A stretch of 64,000 bases of DNA from Paraburkholderia susongensis (GTDB lineage Bacteria > Pseudomonadota > Gammaproteobacteria > Burkholderiales > Burkholderiaceae): NCBI RefSeq assembly GCF_900177725.1, contig NZ_FXAT01000007.1, forward strand, positions 62,001 to 126,000, in the 5' to 3' direction. Positions 26,873 to 36,163 of the stretch are shown here, piece after piece. Each line of letters begins with the position of its first letter. Positions within the stretch are counted from its first letter, which is position 1. A program made the position numbers and the translations under genes. The notes under the pieces were generated by a model, which had not been told where the DNA came from, made no database searches, and saw only the letters and a program-made list of their open reading frames with translations.

Positions 26873-27577
26873 TCACCACGGAACGACTCTTCCGAGGTAG
26901 TCCAGATAATGCAAACCGGAGCGGCCTTCGTAAGCGCTGATTGTGTCGATCAGATTCGGAATGCTTTCTTCGATACTCAGACGCGCTTCAGGGCCGCCCA
27001 TGTCCGTTCGCACCCATCCGGGCGCCATCAGTAACAGGGTTCTCGCGTCGTCCCGGTGGCGTGCGGCAAAGCTGCGCATGAACATGTTGAGCGCGGCTTT
27101 GCTGCCCCGGTAAACCTCGTAGTTTCCGTTTTCATTGTTCGTGACGCTGCCCTGGCCGGACGACATGACGCCGATCGTTCCTCGCGGCTGTACGAGATCC
27201 ACGAGCGTCTCGATGACTCTCATCGGACTCAACGAGTTCGTCACCATGACACGCACGAATTCGTCGGTCGAAACATCAGCAATCGTTTCGCGATCGTCAT
27301 TCTTGACGCCTGCATTCACGAAAAGCAGATCCACGTGTCGTCCTTCAAGACGGCCGCGCAAAGCGGCGACCTGTTCTGGCATCGTGATGTCGACCGTTTC
27401 GACTTCAAATGCTCCACCCGAGGTTTTCGCGACCTGACGAAGTTTTTCGACAGAGCCCTCTCTGCCGGTGGCAATCACTCGCCAGCCGCGCGCGAGGTAT
27501 TCCTCGGCCATGGCGAAGCCGAGGCCGCGAGATGCACCGATGAGGAGAACTGTTTTTTGCGCAGATGAGTCTTGCAT
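26873..27577 (-). CDS. Short-chain dehydrogenase/reductase (C-factor-like)
   Basis: The start at 27577 (MQDSSAQKTVLLIGASRGLG) gives 234 residues. The Rossmann motif is GASRGLG, the NAG-like motif is FVNAGVKN, and the active site is SSGQGSV followed by YEVYRGSKAAL (Tyr-x-x-x-Lys). These features match C-factor/CsgA-type SDRs that use NAD(P). The C-terminal PGWVRTDMGGPEARLSIEESI segment is also typical of that group. Monocistronic, converging on the META-domain gene. Substrate unknown. Confidence 0.9.
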   Translation of the reverse strand: MQDSSAQKTVLLIGASRGLGFAMAEEYLARGWRVIATGREGSVEKLRQVAKTSGGAFEVETVDITMPEQVAALRGRLEGRHVDLLFVNAGVKNDDRETIADVSTDEFVRVMVTNSLSPMRVIETLVDLVQPRGTIGVMSSGQGSVTNNENGNYEVYRGSKAALNMFMRSFAARHRDDARTLLLMAPGWVRTDMGGPEARLSIEESIPNLIDTISAYEGRSGLHYLDYLGRVVPW

Positions 27578-27803
27578 GGCTGGCACCCTGTGAAAGTCCT
27601 GCATGAAGCTCTACACGAATGTACGGATGAGCACGAACATCGTTCTCTATTACCGTCACATCGGCATCATTCCGGCAACTTTTCCTGGTTGCACATTTGC
27701 GCGGCCGAGCCGGTTGCTGCGCAAATTCTGGTCGAAACTATTTTCCGCTAGATAGTTCGGCATGCAAAACGAACAGAAAGAATTTCGCGGCTGCTCCAGC
27801 GTC

Positions 27804-28496
27804 TCACAGGAATTTCGATGCGGCGCTCGCCAGTCTCCGTAGTTCGTCGAACTGGGTCACGAGTTCAAAAGAAAGAACGAATGCCAGCACGGAAGACAGC
27901 CCTGGGTAGCGTTCGATCCAATGCAAGGTTGGCGTTGCATAGCGGATTCTGATCGGAGTGCGCGTCAGAAGAATGGCGATGACAACGCCGATCGCGGCCC
28001 CGGCGATCAGATCCGTCGGGTAGTGAAAGCCGAAATAAGCTCGCGGTATGCAAATGACGACGGCGGTATAGAGAAAAGCGAGCACGCCACCCGTGCGCCA
28101 GACGATGAAGATGCCTGTTGCGATTGCCATCCACAGCATCGCATGGTCGCTCGGAAACGAACTCCATCGCGACAGCATGGCGTCGTTTAGCGAACTCGCT
28201 GCAAAGTGCAGATTCAAATCATGATTGAACGCGGGCCGCTCGCGAAACGGCAGGAATGCGGCGAGCAGCCTTCCCGCAGCGAGCGCCAACAAGCCGCTTA
28301 CAAAAGTCGCGATTACTATTTCGCGCCGCCATTCCCGACGCTCAGCGGGTTCGAACCAAATCCACCATAAGACCAGGATCAGCACCAACCCTCTGAACGT
28401 GTACATCTCCGTAAAGGCTCTCAGAACGAGGTTGGAGAAGGTCCCAAGGTGCAAGTGCGCAAAAAATGTCTCGATATTCGTGTCGAAGCTTTGCAT
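27804..28496 (-). CDS. PAP2 family membrane phosphatase
   Basis: A 230-residue inner-membrane protein with about six helices. The three PAP2 phosphatase motifs are present in order: a short motif 1 ending RERPAFN, motif 2 FPSDHAML (PSxH) and motif 3 IPRAYFGFHYPTDLIAG (SRxxxxxH-type, with Pro-Arg instead of Ser-Arg, and HxxxD). Such enzymes dephosphorylate undecaprenyl pyrophosphate, phosphatidylglycerophosphate or related lipids on the periplasmic face. The C-terminal ~35 residues add a final helix. No operon partners. Confidence 0.9.
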   Translation of the reverse strand: MQSFDTNIETFFAHLHLGTFSNLVLRAFTEMYTFRGLVLILVLWWIWFEPAERREWRREIVIATFVSGLLALAAGRLLAAFLPFRERPAFNHDLNLHFAASSLNDAMLSRWSSFPSDHAMLWMAIATGIFIVWRTGGVLAFLYTAVVICIPRAYFGFHYPTDLIAGAAIGVVIAILLTRTPIRIRYATPTLHWIERYPGLSSVLAFVLSFELVTQFDELRRLASAASKFL

Positions 28497-28911
28497 GGAT
28501 TATCGCTGTTCCTGCACGACCGATCAGCAACGGTGCTAGTTGTGCGTGCAGGTTTCAGTCGGCATCTTGTGGTCGATATGCATTATTCGCGCGATACATC
28601 GGTGACGTCTGTATCTTTATGTAACGATTCGATGCATTCAGCAGAGGGTTTCCTGCTGATCGGTTGTGGCTTCGGATGCATGAGTGGGGCCGGCGAGCTT
28701 GGCTGACGAAATGTGAGCACAGCTTAGAATCGCTCAGTTCAACGCCTGCACACACACGGCAGTGCGCGCTCGCCGATCTATGAATGAGGGCAGATATCGA
28801 ATAAGCCTTAAATGAGGCGCTGTGCGGCCACTTAGTGCCATTCACACGGAAGTGGCGAGCGGCCATCACTCGACTCAGCGCCGCCTTTCACAAATTACAG
28901 GCCTCGTCGCA
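28497..28911. other. Intergenic region
   Basis: About 415 bases between the PAP2 gene start and the end of the MocR gene. Short overlapping frames on both strands show no domain or ribosome-site support. It should contain the PAP2 promoter; nothing else was seen. Confidence 0.5.
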
Positions 28912-30333
28912 TCAGATCGTCCCGAATAGCGCTCTCGGACGGTCTTTGAGCGTCCCGGTCAGCAGCCGTAGCGCGCTCACCAACTGATCGCGGCTTGTCG
29001 CGCAGGCGAGGTTGATCCGCACACCATGCTCGATCTCCGAGCGGTCCACGGCAAAAGCCGACGAAGGCATTACCACCACGCCGCGTGCCTTCGCATTAGC
29101 GGCAAAATCATCGGCGCGCCAGGGTTGCGGCAACTTGAGCCACACGAACATGCATGCGGGATCGGTCTGCAGCAACTCCTGCGGCAGCAACTCGCGAGCG
29201 AGATCCTGGCGTGCCCGAATCTCGGTGAGCTGCGCATCCATGATGTGACGCGCGGTGCCGTCCTCGATCCAGATCGAGGCGATCAGCATCGACATCGGCG
29301 CGGGCATCCATGCTGTGGTTCGCACGGCTTCCGCGCACAGTGCCGAGCTGTCCGGGGGGCTCAGCAGATAACCCAACCGCAAGCCGGGTGCGAGGATTTT
29401 CGAGGTCGCTGCGATATGGAACGTCAACTCGGGGCACAGACTCGCGAGCGTCGGCAGACGCTGCGAGACCAGCGGCCCATAAACATCGTCCTCGATGATC
29501 GTTACCCGATGCCGGCGCGCAATATCGGCGAGCGCCATCCGGCGCGCGAGACTCATCGTCGTCACGGTCGGATTCTGCAGATTCGGCACCGTGAAAATTG
29601 CCTTCACCGGCATACGGCGGCACGCGAGTTCAACCTCGTCGGTCAACAGGCCGTCCCGGTCGCTTGGAATGCCGACGATCTCGAACTGAAAGACCGGCGC
29701 GAGCGCTTTCAGGCCGTAGTAGGTGAGTCGATCGGCGAGGATCACTCCCTCGGTGCCGATCAGGCTGTTCAGCACCGCGTATAGGCCGTGCTGCGCGCCG
29801 CTCGTCACGACCACATGCTCGGGCGCCGGCGTGAAGCCCGGCGCGGCCATCCAGCGCGCGCCGGCGGCGCGCGCCCATGACGGTCCTTGCGGCAGCTGAT
29901 ATTCCTGCACCTCCGCATAACGCGGATCGCGCGGTAATTCCGCCAGCGTGCGCGCGAGGCAGCTCAGAAATTCGCCGGTAGCGGGCCGGTTCACGGTCAG
30001 ATCGATCGCCGCATTGGTCGCGGGATGCACCGGTTCGACACTCGGCATCGCACCGCCCGTGACCAGCGAGCCGCGCCGCTTGCTGCCGATCACCAGCCCG
30101 CGCAGCTGCAATTCCTTGTACGCGCGCGACACCGTCGACACGTTGATGCCGAGTTCGGTCGCCAGTTGCCGTTGCGGCGGAAGCCGGCTGCCCGGCGGAT
30201 AAATGCCGCTGCGGATCTCGCGCTCGATCGAACTCGACACCTCGATATAGGTGGACCGCTTCGCCTGGTCCGGCGCGCCGTTGGTGGGGCGGGCTGTGTC
30301 TTTAGCAGAAGCCATAAGATCACGCATCTCCAT
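28912..30333 (-). CDS. MocR-type GntR regulator with aminotransferase domain
   Basis: Likely start in the ATG cluster 30333/30327/30315; the frame continues to 30507 but those residues cross the promoter region. About 473 residues: GntR winged helix (YIEVSSSIEREIRSGIYPPGSRLPPQRQLATELGINVSTVSRAYKELQLRG) then a PLP aminotransferase-like domain with IIEDDVYGPL and the lysine motif HIAATSKILAPGLRLGYL. It is divergent from an amino-acid permease/oxidase operon, and the intergenic region carries repeated CACACAA half-sites, so it is the probable regulator of that operon. Confidence 0.9.
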   Translation of the reverse strand: MEMRDLMASAKDTARPTNGAPDQAKRSTYIEVSSSIEREIRSGIYPPGSRLPPQRQLATELGINVSTVSRAYKELQLRGLVIGSKRRGSLVTGGAMPSVEPVHPATNAAIDLTVNRPATGEFLSCLARTLAELPRDPRYAEVQEYQLPQGPSWARAAGARWMAAPGFTPAPEHVVVTSGAQHGLYAVLNSLIGTEGVILADRLTYYGLKALAPVFQFEIVGIPSDRDGLLTDEVELACRRMPVKAIFTVPNLQNPTVTTMSLARRMALADIARRHRVTIIEDDVYGPLVSQRLPTLASLCPELTFHIAATSKILAPGLRLGYLLSPPDSSALCAEAVRTTAWMPAPMSMLIASIWIEDGTARHIMDAQLTEIRARQDLARELLPQELLQTDPACMFVWLKLPQPWRADDFAANAKARGVVVMPSSAFAVDRSEIEHGVRINLACATSRDQLVSALRLLTGTLKDRPRALFGTI

Positions 30334-30482
30334 ACAAAACCAGCTTTGTCCGCGATTGTGCGGAGTTTTGCCGATTCTATACCAGAGAAGCCCTGCTGCA
30401 ACGCTCTTCGGCAAGCCATTCACAGGGTTTGGGCCAAGCGGCAAGGAGCGCGCCAGGCACCACCCAGGGAAAATGCTAAAGC

Positions 30483-30525
30483 CACACAATGTGCGTTTTA
30501 ATTGCACACAAAAAAATGTTGTGTG
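30483..30525. promoter_or_regulatory. Candidate MocR operator: two direct and one inverted CACACAA
   Basis: CACACAA occurs at 30483-30489 and 30505-30511 in direct orientation, and TTGTGTG at 30519-30525 is the inverted copy. The start-to-start distance of the direct repeats is 22 bases, two helical turns. MocR proteins such as GabR and PdxR are known to need paired direct repeats, so this fits the divergent MocR gene. Confidence 0.55.
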
Positions 30526-30608
30526 ATTCTAGGTGCAAGAGTTTGTCTGGTGGCGCAGGTCGAAGACGCCGCCCGGCAGTGTCCCGAATCCGTTAGCAGG
30601 AGTTGACG

Positions 30609-32054
30609 ATGAGTGCTCCACAATCCTCTGCATCCAATGCCGAATCCAACGCCGCGCCGAAGCTGGGCGCCGCCCTACGGCAGCGGCACGTCACGATGAT
30701 CGCGCTCGGCGGCATCATCGGCGCGGGTCTTTTTGTCGGCAGCAGCGCGACGCTTACAACGGTCGGTCCGGCCGCCTGCGTGTCCTATCTGGTGGCCGGG
30801 ATCGTCGTGTTGATGGTGATGCGGATGCTCGGCGAAATGGCGCTGGCGGTGCCGGGCATCGGCTCGTTCACCGAATACGCGCGCATCGGCCTCGGTAACT
30901 GGGCCGGTTTCACCAGCGGCTGGCTCTACTGGTATTTCTGGGTGATCGTCGTCGCGGTCGAAGCGGTGGCGGGCGCGGCGATCCTGCAACGCTGGATTCC
31001 CGCGCCGGTATGGGTGATCGGTCTCGTGCTGCTGTCGGCGCTGACGCTGATCAATCTGCTGTCGGTGAAGTCGTACGGTGAATTCGAGTTCTGGTTCGCG
31101 TCGATCAAGGTCGCCGCGATCATCGTGTTCATCGCAATCGGCGCGGCCTATGTGTTCGGTTTCGGCCATACCGGCAGTGCGCTGGCGAATCTGACGGGTG
31201 ATCATGGCTTCATGCCGTTCGGCGCGATGTCCATTTTCGCGGCGGTGCCGACGGTGATTTTCGCGGTCGGCGGCGCGGAAATCGCGACGATCGCCGCGGC
31301 CGAATCGGATGATCCGGGCAAAAGCGTCGCGGCCATGACGCGCTCGGTGATCCTGCGGATCATTACGTTCTACGTCGGCTCGATGTTCCTGATTGCGTGC
31401 ATCGTGCCGTGGGGCAGCATCGTCACCGGCCATTCGCCGTTCGTCGCCGCACTCGAAACCATGCGGATTCCCGGCGCCGCCGACATCATGAACGCGATCG
31501 TACTGGTCGCCGTGCTGTCCGCGCTGAATTCGGGTTTGTATGTGTCGTCGCGGATTCTGTTCCGGCTCGCCGAGCGCGACGACGCGCCGAAGTCGCTGCT
31601 GAAGCTGACGCCACACAAAGTCCCGCGGCTCGCGGTACTGTTGAGCAGCGTGGTCGGCTACGTCGCGATCATTGCGGCCATCGTGTCGCCGCGGGGAGTG
31701 TTCCTGTTTCTCGTGAACGCGTCCGGCGCGGTGATGCTGTTCGTTTATCTCGCGACGGCGCTGGCGCAGATCCGCATTCGCCGGCGCATCGAAGCCACCG
31801 AGCCGGAACGGCTGACGCTGAAGATGTGGCTGTTTCCGTGGCTGTCGTATGCGGTGGTGGTGGCGATTGTCGGCGTGCTGCTCGCAATGGGCGCCGATGC
31901 GGAACTGCGGCCGCAGCTGATGGCGAGCCTCGCGAGTCTCGCGGTGGCCTCGGCGGCTTACCTGCTGATGACGAAGCGCCACCAGCACGGTGATGGAACC
32001 GCCACCGGCTATGTATCGCCGATCGGCCAGCAAGCGATGGAAGGGCGCGAGTAA
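30609..32054 (+). CDS. Amino acid permease, APC superfamily (GabP-like)
   Basis: ATG 30609 has AGGAG five to six bases upstream (a TTG six bases earlier is less likely). The 481-residue protein has twelve hydrophobic segments, the APC signature at the first helix (VTMIALGGIIGAGLFVGSS), and GTEIATIAAAES-type helix 6 (GGAEIATIAAAESDDPGKSV). It belongs to the GabP/AnsP/ProY amino-acid transporter group and imports an amino acid or GABA-like substrate with protons. It overlaps the following FAD oxidase gene by one base, so uptake and oxidation are coupled. Confidence 0.92.
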   Translation: MSAPQSSASNAESNAAPKLGAALRQRHVTMIALGGIIGAGLFVGSSATLTTVGPAACVSYLVAGIVVLMVMRMLGEMALAVPGIGSFTEYARIGLGNWAGFTSGWLYWYFWVIVVAVEAVAGAAILQRWIPAPVWVIGLVLLSALTLINLLSVKSYGEFEFWFASIKVAAIIVFIAIGAAYVFGFGHTGSALANLTGDHGFMPFGAMSIFAAVPTVIFAVGGAEIATIAAAESDDPGKSVAAMTRSVILRIITFYVGSMFLIACIVPWGSIVTGHSPFVAALETMRIPGAADIMNAIVLVAVLSALNSGLYVSSRILFRLAERDDAPKSLLKLTPHKVPRLAVLLSSVVGYVAIIAAIVSPRGVFLFLVNASGAVMLFVYLATALAQIRIRRRIEATEPERLTLKMWLFPWLSYAVVVAIVGVLLAMGADAELRPQLMASLASLAVASAAYLLMTKRHQHGDGTATGYVSPIGQQAMEGRE

Positions 32055-33283
32055 TGTCGGATATCGCCATCATCGGAGCGGGATTCATCGGCCTCGCGAG
32101 CGCTGCGTCGCTCATGCGCGACGGTCATCGTGTCACGCTATTCGATCCCTCGGGCGTCGGGCAGGGCGCGTCGTTCGGCAACGCCGGGACGTTCGCGCAC
32201 TACGCTTGTATTCCCGTGAACAACCCGTCGGTGTTCCGCGATCTGCCGCGTTTCCTGTTGTCGGGTGACAGTCCGTTCAGGCTGCGCTGGGGCTATCTGC
32301 CGCATCTCACGCCGTGGCTCGCGCGCTTCATGATGAGCTCGCTGCCGCGTCGTTATGAAGCGAGCGCCGGCGCGCTTGCCGCGTTACTCGGACGCGCGCA
32401 GGACGGTTACGCGCCGTTGCTGGCGGACCCGGAACTGGCGCGTTTCGTCCGCGCGCGCGAGTGCCTTTATCTGTATTCGAATACCGCTTCCTTCGATGCC
32501 GCGAGTCCCGCACTCGATCTGCGCAGGAAGCTGGGTGTTTCGTTCGACGTGCTAACGGGTGGCGACATTCGCGCACTCGAACCGTCGCTCGCGCCGATCT
32601 TCGAGCGAGGTGTGCTGTTCAGCGACAGTTGGCACTTCTCCGATCCGCCCGGTTTCCTGCAGAAACTGTATGAACAGCTCGCGGCGCAAGGGCTGTCGCT
32701 TCAGCGCTCCACGGTGAGCGCGGTGCAGCCGTCGGCGGACGGGGCAAGCGTGATGGTCGACGGGGCCGCGCAGCGTTTCAGCCATGTGGTGATCGCCACC
32801 GGCGCGCGTTCCGCGCAATTCGCCACGCAATGCGGCGACGCGGTGCCGCTCGATACCGAGCGTGGTTATCACGTGCGCTATCCGGGCGCACAGCAACTGA
32901 TATCGCGGCCGGTCGGCTGGGCGGAGCGGGGTTTTTACATGACACCGATGAGCGACGGCATTCGCGTCGCCGGCACCGTCGAACTGGCCGGGTTCGGCAA
33001 TGCGCGCAACGCCTCGCTGATCGACCTGCTGACGTTTTCATCGAAGCGCGCGTTGCCCGCGCTCGACAAACCCGACAACAGTTGGCTAGGTTTTCGCCCG
33101 ACCTTGCCGGACGGCGTGCCCGTGCTCGGACGTTCGAGCGCGAGCGAACGGGTGATTTATGCGTTCGGCCATCAGCATCTCGGGCTGACGCTGGCCGGCG
33201 TGAGCGGGCGCATCGTCGCCGACCTGGTTGCGAAGCGTGCACCGCCGCTCGATCTCGCGCCGTATGCGGCCACGCGTTTCTAG
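32054..33283 (+). CDS. FAD-dependent amino acid oxidase/dehydrogenase (DadA-like)
   Basis: A 409-residue flavoprotein that starts at ATG 32054, sharing one base with the permease stop. The N-terminus has the dinucleotide-binding motif IIGAGFIGLASAASLMRDGHRVTLFD and GASFGNAGTF. The C-terminal segment WLGFRPTLPDGVPVLGRSS followed by GHQHLGLTLAGVSGRIVADLV is typical of D-amino acid dehydrogenase (DadA) and related glycine/hydroxyproline oxidases. It should oxidise an amino acid brought in by the permease to a 2-oxo acid, passing electrons to quinones or oxygen. The chirality and identity of the substrate are not readable. Confidence 0.9.
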   Translation: MSDIAIIGAGFIGLASAASLMRDGHRVTLFDPSGVGQGASFGNAGTFAHYACIPVNNPSVFRDLPRFLLSGDSPFRLRWGYLPHLTPWLARFMMSSLPRRYEASAGALAALLGRAQDGYAPLLADPELARFVRARECLYLYSNTASFDAASPALDLRRKLGVSFDVLTGGDIRALEPSLAPIFERGVLFSDSWHFSDPPGFLQKLYEQLAAQGLSLQRSTVSAVQPSADGASVMVDGAAQRFSHVVIATGARSAQFATQCGDAVPLDTERGYHVRYPGAQQLISRPVGWAERGFYMTPMSDGIRVAGTVELAGFGNARNASLIDLLTFSSKRALPALDKPDNSWLGFRPTLPDGVPVLGRSSASERVIYAFGHQHLGLTLAGVSGRIVADLVAKRAPPLDLAPYAATRF

Positions 33284-33427
33284 ATTTCGCCGGGGCTTTT
33301 TGTGGATTTTTGCCGGCAGCGGTTTCAGGATTCGTAGCAAGCACTGCAGGGCGGCTTCGAGGCGTCGCGCATCGAACCGGCTGTTCGACACAACGAGCGC
33401 GACATGACATCCCGGAAGGAGCACATC

Positions 33428-34579
33428 ATGAATCGCCGCTATTGGCTTTTGAGTCTGGCCGTTTGCGCACTCGGTGCGCAAATACAGTCTTCCTGGGCGG
33501 CCGACCCGGAAGAGGTCAAGATTGGTTTTGTCGGACCGTTGACGGGTCCGGTGGCACGCGTCGGCAAGGACTTGCAGTACGGCGCGCAGTTGGCGCTCGA
33601 CGAAGAAAACGCGAGGCATCCGACGGTGAACGGCAAGCCGGTCAAATTCGTGCTCGATGTGCAGGACGATCAGGCCGACCCGCGCGTGGCGATACAGGTC
33701 GCGCAGAAACTGGTCGACGACGGCGTGGTGGGCGTAATCGGCCACTACAACTCGGGGTGCAGCATTCCGGCCTCGGCTGTCTACCATCAGGCGAATGTCG
33801 CGATGATTACGCCTGGGTCGACCAATCCGCAACTGACCAAACAGGGCTTCAAGAACGTGTTTCGCACGATGGGGCACGACGGTGTCGGCGGCGTGGTGGC
33901 GGGCCATTTCGTGGTCGAGCAGATGAAGGCGAAGCGCATCGGCATCATCGACGATCGCACCGCATTCGGACAAGGTCTCGCGGATGCCTTTGAAAAAGGC
34001 GTGAAGGAAGCGAATGGCAACGTGGTGGATCGCGAGTTCACCAACGACAAAGCCGTCGATTTCCGCGCAATTCTGACGACGCTGAAAAGCAAGAACGTCG
34101 ACCTGATTTTCTTCGGCGGGCTGGATGAACAGGGCGCGATGCTGGTCAAGCAGATGCGCTCGCTGGGCATGCCTGCGCAGTTGTTCGGTGCGGGCGCGCT
34201 CAAGAGCAATGCGTTTCTGCAGATCGCGGGCACGGCGGGTGACGGCACGCAGGACCTGGAGCCCGGCCCGGCGCTCGATAAATTGCCTGCCGCGCAGGCG
34301 TTCGGTCAGCGTTACAAGGCACGTTTCAATCAGAATGTCGAACTGTACGCGCCGTTTGCGTATGACGCGGCGCTCGCGATGATCAAGGCGATTCACGACG
34401 CGAATTCGCTCGATCGCACGAAGATCGTCGAGAGCCTGCCGAAAGTGACGGTCATCGGTGTGACCGGCAAGATCAGCTTCGATCCGTATGGTGACCTGAT
34501 CAAACCGCCGTACACGTTGTTTCAGGTTCAGCAGGGGCAATGGAAAAGCCTGAGAACCGTGGGGGGCAGCGGCGCGTAG
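33428..34579 (+). CDS. Branched-chain amino acid-type ABC substrate-binding protein
   Basis: ATG 33428 follows AAGGAG closely and gives a 383-residue protein with a signal peptide ending SSWAADPEE. It matches the Leu/Ile/Val-binding (type I periplasmic-binding) family: VKIGFVGPLTGPVARVGKD, AIDDRTAFGQG-like IGIIDDRTAFGQGLADAF, and a C-terminal VIGVTGKISFDPYGD. No permease or ATPase genes of an ABC system are present downstream, so it is an orphan binding protein. It probably belongs to the same amino-acid unit as the two genes before it, 144 bases away. Confidence 0.9.
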   Translation: MNRRYWLLSLAVCALGAQIQSSWAADPEEVKIGFVGPLTGPVARVGKDLQYGAQLALDEENARHPTVNGKPVKFVLDVQDDQADPRVAIQVAQKLVDDGVVGVIGHYNSGCSIPASAVYHQANVAMITPGSTNPQLTKQGFKNVFRTMGHDGVGGVVAGHFVVEQMKAKRIGIIDDRTAFGQGLADAFEKGVKEANGNVVDREFTNDKAVDFRAILTTLKSKNVDLIFFGGLDEQGAMLVKQMRSLGMPAQLFGAGALKSNAFLQIAGTAGDGTQDLEPGPALDKLPAAQAFGQRYKARFNQNVELYAPFAYDAALAMIKAIHDANSLDRTKIVESLPKVTVIGVTGKISFDPYGDLIKPPYTLFQVQQGQWKSLRTVGGSGA

Positions 34580-34663
34580 CCGCCGCTGGCACGCGGCTCT
34601 TGCCTCGCTCAGCCTGCGCGCAAGGTGCGGGCGGGGCAGGGGAAATAGTGCGCGTGGCCGGGC

Positions 34664-36070
34664 TCACACATAACTCCTTATCACCTCATACAGCCGGTCG
34701 CAGGATCTGGCGAGGCTTCTCTCCGGCGAGGTCGCGACACTCAGCAGAAGCCCTGATCTCGCAGATTCCGGCGACGTATACCAGGGTGACAGCGATGCGG
34801 GACCCAATCCGAACGCTAACAATGCTCTCGCAACGGAAATGTCCGAGACGCCGTCGGGCAACCGCACGAGTACGGACAAACCGGCAGTCGTCGTCTCGAA
34901 AGCACGCTGCTCGAGGCATTGGAGTAATGCGGCGCGTTGAGCGGCATAAAGGCGCTTCATGCGTCGAAGATGGCGCATGTAGTGTCCGTCGTGCATGAAC
35001 TGCGCCGTCGCGAGTTGCACAGACAGCCAAGGTGCCGGAGCGAGGCACGCTGCCACTTCCGCGAACCGGGATACGAGCGGCAAGGGAGCGACAACGAATC
35101 CCAATCGCAGTGCGGGACTGATCGTTTTGCTAAACGAACCAATATGAATGACGCGCTGGCCGCGATCGAGCGACGCGAGCGCCGGTGCGGCGCGTGCCGT
35201 CAGTTGCAGCTCGCTCAGGTAGTCGTCTTCAATGACCCAGACGCCCTCTTTTGCAGCCCAGTCGAGAAGGCGCAAACGCCTCGTGAGCGAGAGCGTAGGA
35301 CCGAGCGGTGCCTGCTGCCCGGGGGTGACGACAACCAGATCGGCATTCGGCTCATGCTGGAAGCCGTAATCGATATCGAGCCCTTCCGCATCTACCGGTA
35401 TCGGCGCAAGCGACATATTCGCGAGTTCCAACCCGTGTCGAGTGAACGGAAAACCCGGGTTCTCCACCCAGGCTCTTTTACCCTCGAGGCCCAGTACGCG
35501 TAGCGTCAGTCCGAGCCCGGCGCTAAATCCGCTCGTAATGACGATCTGGGCGGGCGAGCACACGATGCCGCGCGCAATGGCGAGATAGGCCGCTATTTCG
35601 CGCCGCAGTGCCAGTTCGCCCCGAGGATCGGGATACACGACCGAAGCGCTCGATTCCGCGCGCAAAGCGAATGAGCGGACTTTTGTGAACAGTTTGGCGG
35701 GTAGCGTTTCCTGTGCGGGCACACCCATCTGGAACATGGCCGGCCCGGCGGTGAGTTCCTCGTACATCTCCATGAACGAGCCCGGATCAGGCCGTTCCTC
35801 CACCTGAACGGGAGCGGGCGGCCGATCCGCCACCCGGGTTCCGGCCGCCCGGGAAGCAATGATGAGTTGAGCGTCGGCAAGCCTGTCGTAGGCGAGGCGC
35901 ACCGTGCCACGGGCGACGCCGAGTTGCGCCGCGAGGTCCAGCCATGATGGCAGACGCGCGCCCGGCGCAAGCACGCCGCGCTCTATCGCGGTGCCGATTG
36001 CGTTGCGGATCTGCTCGGCCAATGGCGTTTTCGCCGACCGATCGAGATGTATTTGCAGCGGCTGGGTCAT
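34664..36070 (-). CDS. MocR/PdxR-type GntR regulator with aminotransferase domain
   Basis: Start at 36070 (MTQPLQIHLDRSAKTPLAEQI), about 468 residues. The GntR helix-turn-helix (LPSWLDLAAQLGVARGTVRLAYDRLADAQLI) is followed by the aminotransferase-like domain with VIEDDYLSELQ and HIGSFSKTISPALRLGF (PLP-lysine). It is the third MocR in this window and differs from the other two in sequence. The divergent cupin gene starts 93 bases away and two GTTCAT repeats lie between them, so it probably controls the cupin-epimerase operon and itself. Confidence 0.9.
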   Translation of the reverse strand: MTQPLQIHLDRSAKTPLAEQIRNAIGTAIERGVLAPGARLPSWLDLAAQLGVARGTVRLAYDRLADAQLIIASRAAGTRVADRPPAPVQVEERPDPGSFMEMYEELTAGPAMFQMGVPAQETLPAKLFTKVRSFALRAESSASVVYPDPRGELALRREIAAYLAIARGIVCSPAQIVITSGFSAGLGLTLRVLGLEGKRAWVENPGFPFTRHGLELANMSLAPIPVDAEGLDIDYGFQHEPNADLVVVTPGQQAPLGPTLSLTRRLRLLDWAAKEGVWVIEDDYLSELQLTARAAPALASLDRGQRVIHIGSFSKTISPALRLGFVVAPLPLVSRFAEVAACLAPAPWLSVQLATAQFMHDGHYMRHLRRMKRLYAAQRAALLQCLEQRAFETTTAGLSVLVRLPDGVSDISVARALLAFGLGPASLSPWYTSPESARSGLLLSVATSPERSLARSCDRLYEVIRSYV

Positions 36071-36072
36071 GC

Positions 36073-36098
36073 GTTCATGGTACATAAAAAATGTTCAT
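36073..36098. promoter_or_regulatory. Candidate operator: GTTCAT direct repeats
   Basis: GTTCAT is found at 36073-36078 and again at 36093-36098, 20 bases apart, with a partial copy (GTTCTT) at 36104. The site lies directly upstream of the MocR start at 36070 and within the divergent promoter. Direct repeats spaced two turns apart are usual for MocR operators. Confidence 0.4.
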
Positions 36099-36163
36099 TC
36101 CTGGTTCTTACTCGTGGCCCAGCGCGCAGACACAATGCAAGGGCCCTAAGGAGAAACATCTTG

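Noticed and set aside
28340..28380. Sequence GGGTTCGAACC that looks like a tRNA T-arm
   Set aside because: It lies inside the PAP2 coding region and no acceptor, D-arm or anticodon stem can be formed around it.
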